Below, piece after piece: positions 15,589 to 25,534 of a DNA stretch of 64,000 nt. Under the pieces are notes generated by a model, which had not been told where the DNA came from, did not search any database, and was given only the letters and a program-made list of their open reading frames with translations. The DNA is from an uncultured Oscillospiraceae bacterium (GTDB lineage: Bacteria > Bacillota > Clostridia > Oscillospirales > Oscillospiraceae). The stretch lies in the NCBI GenBank assembly GCA_944385415.1, contig CALWXC010000009.1:1-64000 (forward strand), given 5' to 3'. Position 1 is the stretch's first letter; each line of letters opens with the position of its first letter. The position numbers and the translations under genes are program-made.

Positions 15589-16889
15589 GTACAGTGACCG
15601 TAGTAGGCGCGGGTCTGGCTGGGTGTGAGGCTGCTTGGCAGTTGGCCCAGCGGGATATCGATGTGGAACTGGTGGAAATGAAGCCCCACAAGATGACACC
15701 GGCCCATCACAGCGCGGACTTTGCCGAGCTGGTCTGCTCCAACTCCCTGCGGGGAGACCGTCTGGAAAACGCCGTGGGCTTGCTGAAAGAGGAGCTGCGC
15801 CGCTGCGGCAGTTTGATTCTCCAGTGCGCCGAGGAAACCCGTGTGGAGGCTGGCGGCGCATTGGCGGTGGACCGCCACGGCTTTTCATCCCTGGTGACGG
15901 AGCGCATCCGCAGCCATCCCCACATCCATGTGACGGAGGCCGAGGTGACGGAGGTGCCGGAAGGGCCCGTCATCATCGCCACGGGTCCGTTGACCAGCGA
16001 CGCCCTCAGCGAAGCCATCCACAACTATTTCGGCGGCACAGAGTATATGAATTTCTTTGATGCGGCTGCGCCTCTGGTGGCTGCCGAGTCTATCGATATG
16101 GAACAGGCGTGGTTTGCCTCCCGGTACGACCGGGGTACCGCCGACTATATCAACTGCGCCATGGACCAGGAGCAATATCTGGCCTTTGTGGAAGCGCTGA
16201 AAACAGCGGAAGAGGCCGAGGTCCACGGCTTCGAGGATAAAATGGTGTTTGAGGGCTGTATGCCCGTGGAGGTCATGGCCCGCCGGGGTGTGGATACGCT
16301 GCGTTATGGACCGTTGAAGCCGGTGGGTTTGAAAAACCCCGCCACTGGTACGGAACCCTATGCCGTGGTGCAGCTGCGCAAGGACAACGCCGCCGGTACG
16401 GTCTATAATCTGGTGGGCTTCCAGACCCACCTGCGCTTCCCGGAGCAGAAGCGGGTATTTTCTATGATTCCGGCCTTGCGCAACGCAGAGTTTGTCCGGT
16501 ACGGCGTCATGCACCGCAATACGTTCCTCAATTCGCCCCAACTGCTGGACCGGTACTATGCCGACCGGCAGAATCCGCTGGTGGCGTTCGCCGGACAGAT
16601 GACCGGCGTGGAGGGCTATGTGGAATCCACGGCGTCCGGGTTCCTGGCAGCCCTGGCCATGGCGGCCAAGGTCCAGGAAAAGCCTTTGCCGGACTTTTCC
16701 AGAGAGACGGCCATTGGCGCACTGGCCTGGTACATCAGCGAGGGCAGCGTGGGCGAGTTCCAGCCCATGAATGTGAATTTCGGCATCATCGAGCCCCTGG
16801 GCTACCGGGTCAAGGGCAAGGCCAACAAGAATCTGGCCATTGCCAACCGAGCCTTGGAGCGGATCGACGCCATGTTACCAACACTGTGA
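15585..16889 (+). CDS. trmFO: Folate-dependent tRNA (uracil-54-C5) methyltransferase TrmFO, 434 aa
   Basis: Makes ribothymidine at position 54 of tRNA using methylenetetrahydrofolate and FADH2. It has an N-terminal FAD-binding GAGLAGCEAAWQLA (residues 8-21), the family block CSNSLRGDRLENAVGLLKEE carrying the catalytic cysteine, and a C-terminal FAGQMTGVEGYVESTASG. Length is typical. It starts in the ATGA overlap with topA, the standard topA-trmFO arrangement of Bacillota, and is followed by plsX after 15 bases. Confidence 0.95.
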   Translation: MSTVTVVGAGLAGCEAAWQLAQRDIDVELVEMKPHKMTPAHHSADFAELVCSNSLRGDRLENAVGLLKEELRRCGSLILQCAEETRVEAGGALAVDRHGFSSLVTERIRSHPHIHVTEAEVTEVPEGPVIIATGPLTSDALSEAIHNYFGGTEYMNFFDAAAPLVAAESIDMEQAWFASRYDRGTADYINCAMDQEQYLAFVEALKTAEEAEVHGFEDKMVFEGCMPVEVMARRGVDTLRYGPLKPVGLKNPATGTEPYAVVQLRKDNAAGTVYNLVGFQTHLRFPEQKRVFSMIPALRNAEFVRYGVMHRNTFLNSPQLLDRYYADRQNPLVAFAGQMTGVEGYVESTASGFLAALAMAAKVQEKPLPDFSRETAIGALAWYISEGSVGEFQPMNVNFGIIEPLGYRVKGKANKNLAIANRALERIDAMLPTL

Positions 16890-16904
16890 GAAAGGAGCGC
16901 GGTC

Positions 16905-17942
16905 ATGAGAATCATCATTGACGCCATGGGCGGTGACAACGCCCCCAACGCCATCGTCTCCGGTGCAGTACGCGCAGCCCGGGAATTGAACACCGAAGTG
17001 GTCCTGGTGGGCCGCGGCGCGGACATCCTCAAGGCGTTGGAGCAGCAGGGCATTACCAACCTGCCCAAGGGCGTGGAAGTGGCCAACGCCGAGGACGTGG
17101 TGGATATGCACGATGACCCGTCCACGGTGGTCCGCAAGCGCCGCGACTCCTCTATGGTGGTGGGTCTGCGGATGCTGTCGGAGGGAAAGGGCGACGCCTT
17201 TATCTCTGCCGGCAGCACCGGCGCGGTCCTGACGGCGGCTACCCTCATCGTGAAACGCATTCCTGGCATTCGCCGGGCGGCCATGGCGCCCATCCTGCCC
17301 ACAGCTACGGGCCGCTGTGTCCTCATCGACTGCGGCGCCAACGCCGAGTGTACGCCGGAGTTCCTCCTGCAATTCGCCTGTATGGGTTCGTTCTACGCCA
17401 AGGCTACGCTGGGCATCGACAATCCCCGCGTGGGCCTGCTGAATATCGGCGCGGAGGACTCCAAGGGCACGGAATTGCAGCGCGAGACCTACAGCCTGCT
17501 GCAGCGGCTGTCAGAGGCGGGCGCCATTCAGTTTATCGGCAATGTGGAGGCGCGGGACGTGCCCCTGGGCGGTGCCGACGTGGTGGTGGCCGACGGTTTC
17601 TCCGGCAATATTCTTCTGAAAACCATGGAGGGCACGGCAAAGCTGGTCACTGGCGAAATGAAAAAGGTGTTTCTCCAGAACGGCCTGACCAAACTGGCCG
17701 CCCTGGTCTGTAAAAAGGGCTTGGGAGAATTGAAACAGAAAATGGACTACCGGGAAGTGGGCGGAACGCCGTTCCTGGGGGTCACCAAGCCCGTCATCAA
17801 GGCCCACGGCTCCTCCGACGAGCTGGCCGTGTTCCATGCGGTGCGGCAGGCGGTGGAGACGGTCCAGAGCGATCTGGTGGGGGCCATCGAGGCCAATATG
17901 GAGTATCTGACCGTTCCGAAGGAGTTGGACCATGCTGAGTGA
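16905..17942 (+). CDS. plsX: Phosphate acyltransferase PlsX, 345 aa
   Basis: Converts acyl-ACP to acyl-phosphate for phospholipid synthesis, acting peripherally on the membrane. It begins IIIDAMGGDNAP, the PlsX signature, and continues with FISAGSTGAVL and VVVADGFSGNILLKTMEG. Length is normal. A GAAAGGAGC ribosome site precedes the ATG. The stop lies within rnc (11-base overlap). In many Bacillota acyl carrier protein and fab genes separate plsX from rnc; here they are absent, so fatty-acid genes must lie elsewhere. Confidence 0.94.
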   Translation: MRIIIDAMGGDNAPNAIVSGAVRAARELNTEVVLVGRGADILKALEQQGITNLPKGVEVANAEDVVDMHDDPSTVVRKRRDSSMVVGLRMLSEGKGDAFISAGSTGAVLTAATLIVKRIPGIRRAAMAPILPTATGRCVLIDCGANAECTPEFLLQFACMGSFYAKATLGIDNPRVGLLNIGAEDSKGTELQRETYSLLQRLSEAGAIQFIGNVEARDVPLGGADVVVADGFSGNILLKTMEGTAKLVTGEMKKVFLQNGLTKLAALVCKKGLGELKQKMDYREVGGTPFLGVTKPVIKAHGSSDELAVFHAVRQAVETVQSDLVGAIEANMEYLTVPKELDHAE

Positions 17943-18615
17943 ATTGGAAAAGGCGTTGGGCTATACGTTCCGGGACCGGCGGCTGCTGGAAAACGCCCTG
18001 GCCCACAGTTCCTACGCCAATGAGAAGTGGAAAAACAGTCTGGCCAGCAATGAGCGGCTGGAATTTTTGGGAGATTCCATCCTGGGCTTTGTGGTGGCGG
18101 AGTATTTATACCGCAAGTGCCCCGACCATCCCGAAGGCGATCTGACCCGGATGCGGGCCGATTTGGTCTGTGAGGTGAGTTTGGCCCAGGTGGCGGCCAA
18201 GCTGGGCCTGGGGAAACATTTGCTGCTGGGTCACGGCGAGGAGCAGGGCGGTGGACGTACCCGCAACAGCATCAATGCCGACGCGGTGGAGTCCGTCATT
18301 GCGGCGGCCTATCTGGACGGCGGGTTCCAGGCGGCCAAAGGCATCATTGACAGGCTGATTCTGACGGATGTGCCAAAGGGAAAACCCCGTAACTGCGACT
18401 ATAAAACTGCCTTGCAGGAGTTGGTCCAGCGCAAGAAGAACCAGGTTTTAGCCTATACGCTGCTGACGGAGTCTGGCCCCGACCACGACAAGACCTTTCG
18501 GGTAGAGGTCACCCTTAACGGGGAAGTGGTGGGCATCGGCAGCGGCTCCAGCAAGAAACGGGCCGAACAGGCGGCAGCGGAGCAGGCCATTGAAAAGCTG
18601 TATCCCAATGAATGA
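17932..18615 (+). CDS. rnc: Ribonuclease III, 227 aa
   Basis: Double-strand-specific endoribonuclease for rRNA processing and RNA decay. The catalytic signature NERLEFLGDSILGF is at about residues 38-51, with a second acidic site in INADAVESVIAAAYLDGG near 114-131. A C-terminal double-stranded-RNA-binding domain spans about 155-224, ending GSSKKRAEQAAAEQAI. The start overlaps plsX by 11 bases. A strong hairpin terminator follows the stop directly, before the next gene's ribosome site. Confidence 0.95.
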   Translation: MLSELEKALGYTFRDRRLLENALAHSSYANEKWKNSLASNERLEFLGDSILGFVVAEYLYRKCPDHPEGDLTRMRADLVCEVSLAQVAAKLGLGKHLLLGHGEEQGGGRTRNSINADAVESVIAAAYLDGGFQAAKGIIDRLILTDVPKGKPRNCDYKTALQELVQRKKNQVLAYTLLTESGPDHDKTFRVEVTLNGEVVGIGSGSSKKRAEQAAAEQAIEKLYPNE

Positions 18616-18624
18616 ATCGACCAC

Positions 18625-18653
18625 GGGCGCAGAGACAACTCTGCGCCCTTTTT
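18625..18653 (+). terminator. Terminator directly after rnc
   Basis: Perfect 10-bp GC-rich stem (18625-18634 with 18639-18648), 4-base loop, then five T (18649-18653). The next gene's GGAGG begins one base after the T run, so readthrough or a change of structure is required to express downstream genes from the plsX-rnc promoter. Confidence 0.85.
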
Positions 18654-18662
18654 GGAGGAACC

Positions 18663-19685
18663 ATGACGCGCAATCGTATTCTCCCCATTTTTGTACCCCA
18701 CCGAGGCTGTCCCCATCAGTGCGTCTTCTGTGACCAGCGAACCATTTCCGGCTGTCACCGTCCGGTGACGGCAGCGGATGTAACGCGGATGCTGACGGAA
18801 GCCCTGCCTCTGTCGGGGCAGGGCATAGAGGTGGCCTTTTACGGCGGCAGTTTTACAGCCATTCCCGCAGAACAGCAGCAGGAACTGCTGGACGCTGTCG
18901 AGCCATTTCTCCAGACGGGAGCCGTCGCATCGGTCCGGGTCTCCACCCGGCCCGACGCCATTACGCCGGAGGCGCTGGAGTGTCTGCGGCGGGGCGGCGT
19001 CTGTACGGTGGAACTGGGGTGCCAGTCCATGGACGATGTGGTTTTGAACGCGTCCGGACGCGGACACGGCAGAGAAGTGGTGGCTCCGGCGGTGGCGCTG
19101 CTGCGGCAGTACGGCTTTTCTGTGATTTTGCAGATGATGACCGGTTTACCGGAGCAGACGGACAAAAGCGCGTTGGAGACAGCCCACGCTTTGGCAGCGT
19201 TGCAGCCGGACGGTGTCCGGCTCTATCCCACCGTGGTGGTCCGGGGCACAGTCCTGGCGGAACGGTATGCAGATGGGTCCTATCGTCCCCAGACGTTGGA
19301 GGAAGCGACAGCCCTGGGGGCGGAACTTTTGGAATTGTTCCTGCACCACGCCATTCCCATGCTGCGTATTGGCTTGCAGCCGTCGGAGGAGCTAGCACAA
19401 TCGGTGGTGGCTGGACCGTATCACCCAGCATTGGGAGAGCTGGTCAAGAGCCGCGTCTATCGCAACCGGGCCCAGGTGCTGCTGGAGACGGTTCCGCCGG
19501 GCAGCGACGTGGTGCTGGCCGTTGCACCCAACCGTATTAGCCTGATGACGGGACAGAAACGGTGCAACGTCCACTGGCTGCGGCAGCGGTACGGCCTGCA
19601 CAGCCTGCGGATCGTCCCGGAACCCATGGAAGATTGGGAAATCCGCTTGCAATCGTCGGAAAGTCTTGATAAAATAAACAGATAA
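18663..19685 (+). CDS. Elp3-like radical SAM protein, 340 aa
   Basis: Radical S-adenosylmethionine enzyme. The cluster motif CPHQCVFC (C-x3-C-x2-C) begins about residue 16, followed by FYGGSFTAIP near residue 60 and VELGCQSMDD near 119, both typical of the Elp3/YhcC-like group. Unlike true Elp3 there is no C-terminal acetyltransferase domain. Homologues sit between rnc and smc in many Clostridia. An RNA-modification role is likely by family but unproven. The ATG at 18663 follows GGAGG; the longer frame from 18612 lacks a site and would run through the terminator. Confidence 0.83.
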   Translation: MTRNRILPIFVPHRGCPHQCVFCDQRTISGCHRPVTAADVTRMLTEALPLSGQGIEVAFYGGSFTAIPAEQQQELLDAVEPFLQTGAVASVRVSTRPDAITPEALECLRRGGVCTVELGCQSMDDVVLNASGRGHGREVVAPAVALLRQYGFSVILQMMTGLPEQTDKSALETAHALAALQPDGVRLYPTVVVRGTVLAERYADGSYRPQTLEEATALGAELLELFLHHAIPMLRIGLQPSEELAQSVVAGPYHPALGELVKSRVYRNRAQVLLETVPPGSDVVLAVAPNRISLMTGQKRCNVHWLRQRYGLHSLRIVPEPMEDWEIRLQSSESLDKINR

Positions 19686-19711
19686 AACCGTGGAAAGGGG
19701 ATGGACGCACC

Positions 19712-22700
19712 GTGTACTTAAAATCGTTGGAAATGCAGGGCTTCAAGTCCTTCCCCGACAAGACCGTCGTGCAGTTCGGCCACGATATCACCGCCATTGT
19801 AGGCCCCAACGGCAGCGGCAAGTCCAACATCTCCGACGCCGTCAGCTGGGTTCTGGGCGAGCAGAGCTCCCGCAGTCTCCGGGGTGCCAAAATGGAGGAT
19901 GTCATCTTCGGCGGTACGGCCAAGCGGGCCCAGGTGGGCTTTGCCGAAGCGTCCCTGCTGCTGGACAATGGCGACGGGTCCTTGCGGGTAGACGCACCGG
20001 AGGTCATGATCACCCGCCGGTATTACCGCAGCGGTGAGAGCGAGTATTACATCAACCGGCAGTCGGCCCGACTGCGGGATATCCACGAACTGCTGATGGA
20101 TACGGGCCTGGGCCGGGAGGGATACTCTAATATCGGCCAGGGCCGGATTGATGAGATTCTGGCGGTCAAGAGCACGGACCGCCGGGAGATTTTTGAGGAA
20201 GCAGCGGGCATTTCCAAGTACCGCCACCGTAAGGAGGAAACGGAACGCCGTCTGGCGGGAACCGAGGATAATCTGCTGCGTATTGGCGATAAAATCGCCG
20301 AGCTGGAGTTGCAGCTGGAGCCGCTGCGCCGCCAGGCGGAGCAGGCCCGGACGTATCTGGAATTGCGGCAGGCATTGAAAGGACAGGAGACGGCCCTGTG
20401 GCTGGCGCAGCTGGCCCGATTGGGAGAGGCATCCCGTAAGGCACGGGATGATCACGCCGCCGCCGCCGACCAGCTGCAACAGGCCCATGAAGGGCTGGAA
20501 ACTCTGTATCAGACAGCAGAGGCCCTGGGCCAGGAACTGCGGGAGCAGGACCAGCGCACGGATACTCTGCGCAGCTCCATTGACGGCCTGGAGAATACGC
20601 TCCACCGTTATGACAGTGAACAGGCGGTGCTGGAGACCAACCGGGCCAACCGTCAGGAGACGTTGGAGCAGATTGGCCGGGAGCTGGCCCAGCAGGCGGA
20701 CCGTTCCGGCGGCTTGCGCAGCCAGATGGCGGAACGGGAGACCCAGCTGGCTGAATTGCGACAGCGGCGGAGCCAATGCGCCCTGGAACTGGCGGCTATG
20801 GAGGAAACTCTGTCCCACTGGGAGCGGCAGGCCCAGGCATCCCAGGAGCATTTGCACCAGCTGCAACTGGAGCAAACGGCGGTGACAGCACGGATGGACA
20901 GCTGCCGCCGGGAACAGGAAACGCTGGAACAGTCTTTGACAGAGCAGGAGAGCCGCAAAAGCGATCTGGCCCGACAGACGGCGGAAGCGGAGACGAGACT
21001 GGCTGATGCCGAGGAACAGCGCAATCAGGCTCAAAAACAACTGGAAACGGCCCGGCAGACGGCGGCCAAAGCATCCAACGCCGTGGCGGGCCACAGACTG
21101 CGGGCGGATAACCGCCGGGTCGCCCTGGAGACGGCACAGCAGAAGCGGACCGAATCGGGCAAGGTTCTGGATGCCGCCATGGCAAAGCTGCGGATGCTGC
21201 GGGAGCTGGAACAGGAATACGAGGGCTTTTCCAAGGCGGTGCGCATCGTCATGCAGGAGGCGGAACAGGGACGGCTGACCCATATCCACGGTCCGGTGTC
21301 CAAGCTGCTGCATACGGAGGAAGCGTATACCGTGGCCATGGAGACGGCCCTCGGCCCGGCCATGCAGCAAATCGTGGTTACAGCGGAGGAGGATGGCAAG
21401 GCCGCCATTGCACTGCTGAAGCGGCGCGACGGCGGACGGGCCACCTTCCTGCCTTTAGAAACCATCCGGGGCCGTCGGTTGCAGGAGCGGGGACTGGAGC
21501 AGTGCCGTGGATTTGTGGGCGTCGCTGTGGACCTGCTGACCTGTGATGGCCGGTACAAGGAGATTTTTTCTAATCTCCTGGGGAAAACCGTCATCGTGGA
21601 GACCATGGACGATGCCATTGCCATGGCCCGCGCCTATGGACACCGGTTTCGCATCGTCACCCTGGACGGCCAGGTGCTCCACGCCGGCGGTTCCATGACC
21701 GGCGGTTCTATGGTCCGAAACGTGGGCATTCTCTCTCGGGCCAATCAGCTACAGCGTTTGGAGAACGAGACGGCGGAACTGCGCCGGAAGCAGGAGGGGC
21801 TGGACCGGGAATTGCAGCAGGCCCAGGCGTCTCAATGTGAGGCAGACAATCAGTTGGCCCAATCGGAAGCCCAGTTGCGAACGGCAGAGGATCAGGTCCT
21901 TCGTCTGGAGGGCGAGGTGCGCCAGCGGCAGTTGGTGGCCGACAATGCCGCTGAGCAGCTGGAGCAGCGCCGCCGGGAAGAAGCGGCAGCCGACCAGGGA
22001 CAGGCCGGAACGGCCCAACGGCGGCGGGAACTGGCGGAGCAGCTGGCAGAGCTGACCCAATGCCGGGAGCAGCTGCAACAGCAGATTGCAGACGCGGAGA
22101 CGGCTCACCAGGAGACAGCTGCCCAATACGCTGCCGCCCAGGAACAGCATACGGCGCTGCGCTTGGAAGCTGCATCCCTGGCGACGGGGGAGACCACGGC
22201 CCGTGACGCGCTGGAACAGCTGACGGCGCTGCAAGACCAGCTGGAGGACCAGCGGGATGCCAAGCTGTTGTTGCAGGAGCAGCAGCAGCGGGAATTGCAG
22301 GCATTTGCAGCCCAGGCGCAGACCATTGCCGCCCGCCGGGAGGGCGTGGTACAGACGCTGGAGCAGAAGCGGGAGCAGCTGCGGCAGGCGTTGTCAGACC
22401 GGATGCAGCTGGAAGCCAGAAAAACCCGGACGGAGAAGGCCGCCCAGGAGCGAAATAAAGAGATTCTGCTGCTGGAGCGGGAATGCGCCCGCCTGGAACA
22501 GAAGCGGACCACAGCGGAACTGGAGGAAAAACAGATCATTGACCGTCTGTGGGACACATATGAACTGACGCCCACCACAGCGGCGGCGGTGGCCGCGCCC
22601 ATCCAGACCGACGCGGAAACTGGGCGGGAAATTCAGACCCTCAAGCGGAAACTCAGCGCCTTGGGTACACCGAATCTGGGAGCCATTGAGGAGTATGACC

Positions 22701-23278
22701 GGGTTTCTGAACGGCATGCGTTTCTGGACAGCCAGCGGCAGGACGTGCTGCAGGCCAGGGGAGAACTGACGGATATTATCGACTCTCTGACCCGGGAGAT
22801 GACGGAAATCTTCGTCCGGGAGTTTGGCCGGACCAACGCACATTTCGCCGAGACGTTCCGCGAGATGTTCGGCGGCGGCAAGGCATCACTGGAATTGGAA
22901 GACCCCCAGGACCCGCTGGGCTGCGGCATCGAAATCCAGGTGCAGCCGCCGGGAAAGCAGTTGAAAACCCTGACGCTGCTTTCGGGCGGCGAGAAAGCCT
23001 TTGTGGCCATTGCGTTGTATTTCGCCATTTTGCAGGTGCGGCCCACGCCGTTCTGTCTGCTGGACGAAATCGACGCAGCCCTGGATGACAGCAACGTCCA
23101 CCGGTTTGCCACCTATTTGCGAAATCTGTGCCGGGAGACACAGTTTATTGTAATCACCCACCGGCGGGGCACCATGGAGGCGGCAGACGTCCTCTATGGC
23201 GTCACCATGCAGGAGCAGGGTGTCTCCACTATTCTCCATATTGATATGGAGCAAATGACAAAAGAGCTGGGCATTTGA
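19712..23278 (+). CDS. smc: Chromosome segregation SMC protein, 1188 aa
   Basis: Condensin ATPase that organises and segregates the chromosome with ScpA and ScpB. The N-terminal Walker A GPNGSGKSN is at residues 31-39. Two long glutamine- and arginine-rich coiled coils (about 165-500 and 670-1000) flank the hinge (about 510-665, with GGSMTGG). The C-terminal ABC signature LSGGEKAFVAIAL is near 1089 and Walker B CLLDEIDAALDD near 1112. Full length. The start is a GTG at 19712 with GAAAGGGG upstream. ftsY follows after 22 bases. Confidence 0.97.
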   Translation: MYLKSLEMQGFKSFPDKTVVQFGHDITAIVGPNGSGKSNISDAVSWVLGEQSSRSLRGAKMEDVIFGGTAKRAQVGFAEASLLLDNGDGSLRVDAPEVMITRRYYRSGESEYYINRQSARLRDIHELLMDTGLGREGYSNIGQGRIDEILAVKSTDRREIFEEAAGISKYRHRKEETERRLAGTEDNLLRIGDKIAELELQLEPLRRQAEQARTYLELRQALKGQETALWLAQLARLGEASRKARDDHAAAADQLQQAHEGLETLYQTAEALGQELREQDQRTDTLRSSIDGLENTLHRYDSEQAVLETNRANRQETLEQIGRELAQQADRSGGLRSQMAERETQLAELRQRRSQCALELAAMEETLSHWERQAQASQEHLHQLQLEQTAVTARMDSCRREQETLEQSLTEQESRKSDLARQTAEAETRLADAEEQRNQAQKQLETARQTAAKASNAVAGHRLRADNRRVALETAQQKRTESGKVLDAAMAKLRMLRELEQEYEGFSKAVRIVMQEAEQGRLTHIHGPVSKLLHTEEAYTVAMETALGPAMQQIVVTAEEDGKAAIALLKRRDGGRATFLPLETIRGRRLQERGLEQCRGFVGVAVDLLTCDGRYKEIFSNLLGKTVIVETMDDAIAMARAYGHRFRIVTLDGQVLHAGGSMTGGSMVRNVGILSRANQLQRLENETAELRRKQEGLDRELQQAQASQCEADNQLAQSEAQLRTAEDQVLRLEGEVRQRQLVADNAAEQLEQRRREEAAADQGQAGTAQRRRELAEQLAELTQCREQLQQQIADAETAHQETAAQYAAAQEQHTALRLEAASLATGETTARDALEQLTALQDQLEDQRDAKLLLQEQQQRELQAFAAQAQTIAARREGVVQTLEQKREQLRQALSDRMQLEARKTRTEKAAQERNKEILLLERECARLEQKRTTAELEEKQIIDRLWDTYELTPTTAAAVAAPIQTDAETGREIQTLKRKLSALGTPNLGAIEEYDRVSERHAFLDSQRQDVLQARGELTDIIDSLTREMTEIFVREFGRTNAHFAETFREMFGGGKASLELEDPQDPLGCGIEIQVQPPGKQLKTLTLLSGGEKAFVAIALYFAILQVRPTPFCLLDEIDAALDDSNVHRFATYLRNLCRETQFIVITHRRGTMEAADVLYGVTMQEQGVSTILHIDMEQMTKELGI

Positions 23279-23300
23279 CCGGCGGAAAAGGTAGGATACC

Positions 23301-24206
23301 ATGGGATTTTTTGACAAAATCAAAACAGGACTCACCAAGACCCGCAAGGCCATGGAGTCGTCTCTCGGCGAGATTTTCTCCGGCTTTGCCACCATCGACG
23401 AGGAATTTTATGAGGAACTGGAAGAAAGCCTGATTTTGGCGGACCTGGGCGTGGAGACCTCCACCAAGGCCGTGGAGCAGCTGCGCCGCCGGGTTAAGGA
23501 ACAGAAGCTCAAGGACAACGACGCGGTTCGCAGCGCCCTCAAGGACATTCTGGTGGAGATGCTGCAAGTGGGGGATACGGCCCTGAAAGCCACCACCAAA
23601 CCGTCTGTGGTGTTGGTGATCGGCGTCAACGGCGTAGGCAAGACCACCACCATCGGCAAAATGGCCAACCATTTGCGGGAAGAGGGAAAAAAGGTCCTGC
23701 TGTGCGCCGCCGACACCTTCCGGGCCGCCGCGGCCGACCAGCTGGAAATCTGGGCGGAGCGCAGCGGTGTGGAAATTGTCCGCCAGCATGAGGGCGCCGA
23801 CCCGGCTTCGGTGGTTTATGACGCCATTGCCGCCGCCCGGGCCAGAGGGACGGATATCATCCTTTGTGATACGGCTGGGCGGCTCCACAACAAGCAGAAT
23901 CTGATGAATGAGCTGGGTAAAATTGCCCGCATTCTGGAGCGGGAGCTGCCGGAGGCCGACAAGGAGGTGCTGCTGGTGCTGGATGGCACCACGGGCCAGA
24001 ACGGTCTCATTCAGGCCAAGCAGTTCCAGGAGATTGCCGGTGTCACTGGTATGGTCCTGACGAAGCTGGATGGAACGGCCAAGGGCGGTATTGTCATCGC
24101 TGTGGCCGATGTGCTGCAAATTCCCGTGAAATATATCGGCGTCGGCGAGCAGATTGACGATCTGATGCCCTTTGACGCCCGTGCGTTTGTAGACGCACTG
24201 ATTTAA
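23301..24206 (+). CDS. ftsY: Signal recognition particle receptor FtsY, 301 aa
   Basis: GTPase that docks the SRP-ribosome complex at the membrane. The N domain is about 1-90. The G domain shows the P-loop [13 protein letters not shown] near 108, [11 protein letters not shown] near 139, DTAGRLHNK near 190 and [10 protein letters not shown] near 253. It is the short form without the long acidic A domain of enterobacteria, normal for Bacillota. smc-ftsY coupling is conserved. Confidence 0.95.
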   Translation: MGFFDKIKTGLTKTRKAMESSLGEIFSGFATIDEEFYEELEESLILADLGVETSTKAVEQLRRRVKEQKLKDNDAVRSALKDILVEMLQVGDTALKATTKPSVVLVIGVNGVGKTTTIGKMANHLREEGKKVLLCAADTFRAAAADQLEIWAERSGVEIVRQHEGADPASVVYDAIAAARARGTDIILCDTAGRLHNKQNLMNELGKIARILERELPEADKEVLLVLDGTTGQNGLIQAKQFQEIAGVTGMVLTKLDGTAKGGIVIAVADVLQIPVKYIGVGEQIDDLMPFDARAFVDALI

Positions 24207-24218
24207 AGGAGGGTCACC

Positions 24219-24935
24219 ATGCGAATCGACGGAAGAACCAACGACGCCATCCGGCCGGTGAAGCTGACCACAGGCTTTTCCAGATTTGCCGAGGGCAGCT
24301 GCCTCATTGAGATGGGCAATACCATGGTTTTGTGCTGTGCTTCGGTGGAGGAGCGGGTGCCGCCCCACGTCCAGTCCGGCGGCTGGATTACGGCGGAGTA
24401 TTCCATGCTGCCCCGGGCCAACCGGGAACGGACCAAGCGGGATGTCAGCAAATTGAAGCTGGCTCCCAGAAGCGCAGAGATTCAGAGACTGATTGGCCGT
24501 GCGCTTCGCAGCGCTGTGGATCTGGAGCTGCTGGGAGAACATACCATTACCATCGACTGTGATGTGCTCCAGGGCGACGGTGGTACCCGCACCGCCTCCG
24601 TCACCGGCGGCTTTGTGGCTCTGGCTCTGGCTTGCCGCAAGCTGTTGGAGGAGGGGAAGCTCGAGGCCATGCCCCTGAAAGGCTATGTGGCAGGCGTATC
24701 CGCCGGCATTGTGCACGATGAGCTGCTGCTGGACTTGTGCTATGAGGAAGATTCCAGCGCCATGGTGGATTTGAACTGCGTCATGAGCGACGATGGCCGG
24801 ATTATCGAATTGCAGGGAACCGGCGAAGAACGGCCCTTTACGTTGGAGGAGCAGCAGGCATTGGTCCGACTGTGTGCCAAGGGCAATGCCGAGCTCCACG
24901 CCATGCAGAAGGCGGTACTGGGGGAACTGGTATGA
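24219..24935 (+). CDS. rph: Ribonuclease PH, 238 aa
   Basis: Phosphorolytic 3'-to-5' exonuclease that trims tRNA precursors. It shows RIDGRTNDAIRPVKL at the start, AEYSMLPRANRERTKRD (residues ~67-83), LIGRALRSAVDLELLGE, and TIDCDVLQGDGGTRTASVTGGF near 110-131. Length is normal. A strong AAAGGAGGG ribosome site is present. The rph stop overlaps the rdgB start (ATGA), a common pairing. Confidence 0.96.
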   Translation: MRIDGRTNDAIRPVKLTTGFSRFAEGSCLIEMGNTMVLCCASVEERVPPHVQSGGWITAEYSMLPRANRERTKRDVSKLKLAPRSAEIQRLIGRALRSAVDLELLGEHTITIDCDVLQGDGGTRTASVTGGFVALALACRKLLEEGKLEAMPLKGYVAGVSAGIVHDELLLDLCYEEDSSAMVDLNCVMSDDGRIIELQGTGEERPFTLEEQQALVRLCAKGNAELHAMQKAVLGELV

Positions 24936-25534
24936 AACTGGTATTGGCAAGTAAAAATAAAGGAAAGCTGCGGGAATTGCAGGCCATGCTGCGGGATACG
25001 CCGGTGGAGGTGCTGCTGGAGTCCCAGGTGGGCATTGACCTGGAGGTGGAGGAGACCGGCACAACCTTTGAGGAGAACTCCCGCCTCAAGGCCATGGCGG
25101 TGATGCAGGCCAGCGGCCTGCCGGCCATTGCCGATGACAGCGGCCTGGTGGTGGATGCCCTGGATGGTGCGCCCGGCGTTTACTCGGCCCGATACGGCGG
25201 CCTGGACAGCGACGCGGCCCGGACGGCCTATCTGCTGAAAAACATGGAACAGGTGCCCGACGACCGGCGGACCGCCCGGTTCGTCAGCGTCATTACCGCC
25301 TGTTTCCCCGATGGCCGGGAGATTCAGGTCCGGGGCGAATGCGAGGGCGTTATCACCAGAGAAGTCCGGGGGGACGGTGGCTTTGGCTATGATCCCATCT
25401 TTTTGGTGCCGTCCCTGGGGCAGACCTTCGGAGAACTACCCGCCGAAGAAAAAAATCAAATTTCGCACAGGGCCAAGGCTCTGGAGCGGTTTACAGAACG
25501 GTTGAACAAGGAGTTACAATATGCTGACAAGTAA
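24932..25534 (+). CDS. rdgB: dITP/XTP pyrophosphatase (RdgB/HAM1), 200 aa
   Basis: House-cleaning nucleotidase that hydrolyses dITP, XTP and related purine triphosphates. It begins LVLASKNKGKLRELQAML, with ETGTTFEENSRLKA, ADDSGLVVDALDGAPGVYSARY (residues ~65-90), FGYDPIFLVP and ISHRAKAL. The start at 24932 overlaps the rph stop; a longer frame from 24872 is only rph sequence in another frame. Confidence 0.95.
   Translation: MKLVLASKNKGKLRELQAMLRDTPVEVLLESQVGIDLEVEETGTTFEENSRLKAMAVMQASGLPAIADDSGLVVDALDGAPGVYSARYGGLDSDAARTAYLLKNMEQVPDDRRTARFVSVITACFPDGREIQVRGECEGVITREVRGDGGFGYDPIFLVPSLGQTFGELPAEEKNQISHRAKALERFTERLNKELQYADK

Noticed and set aside
13156..15888. 910-codon minus-strand frame opposite topA
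   Set aside because: Shadow frame; topA motifs occupy the + strand throughout.
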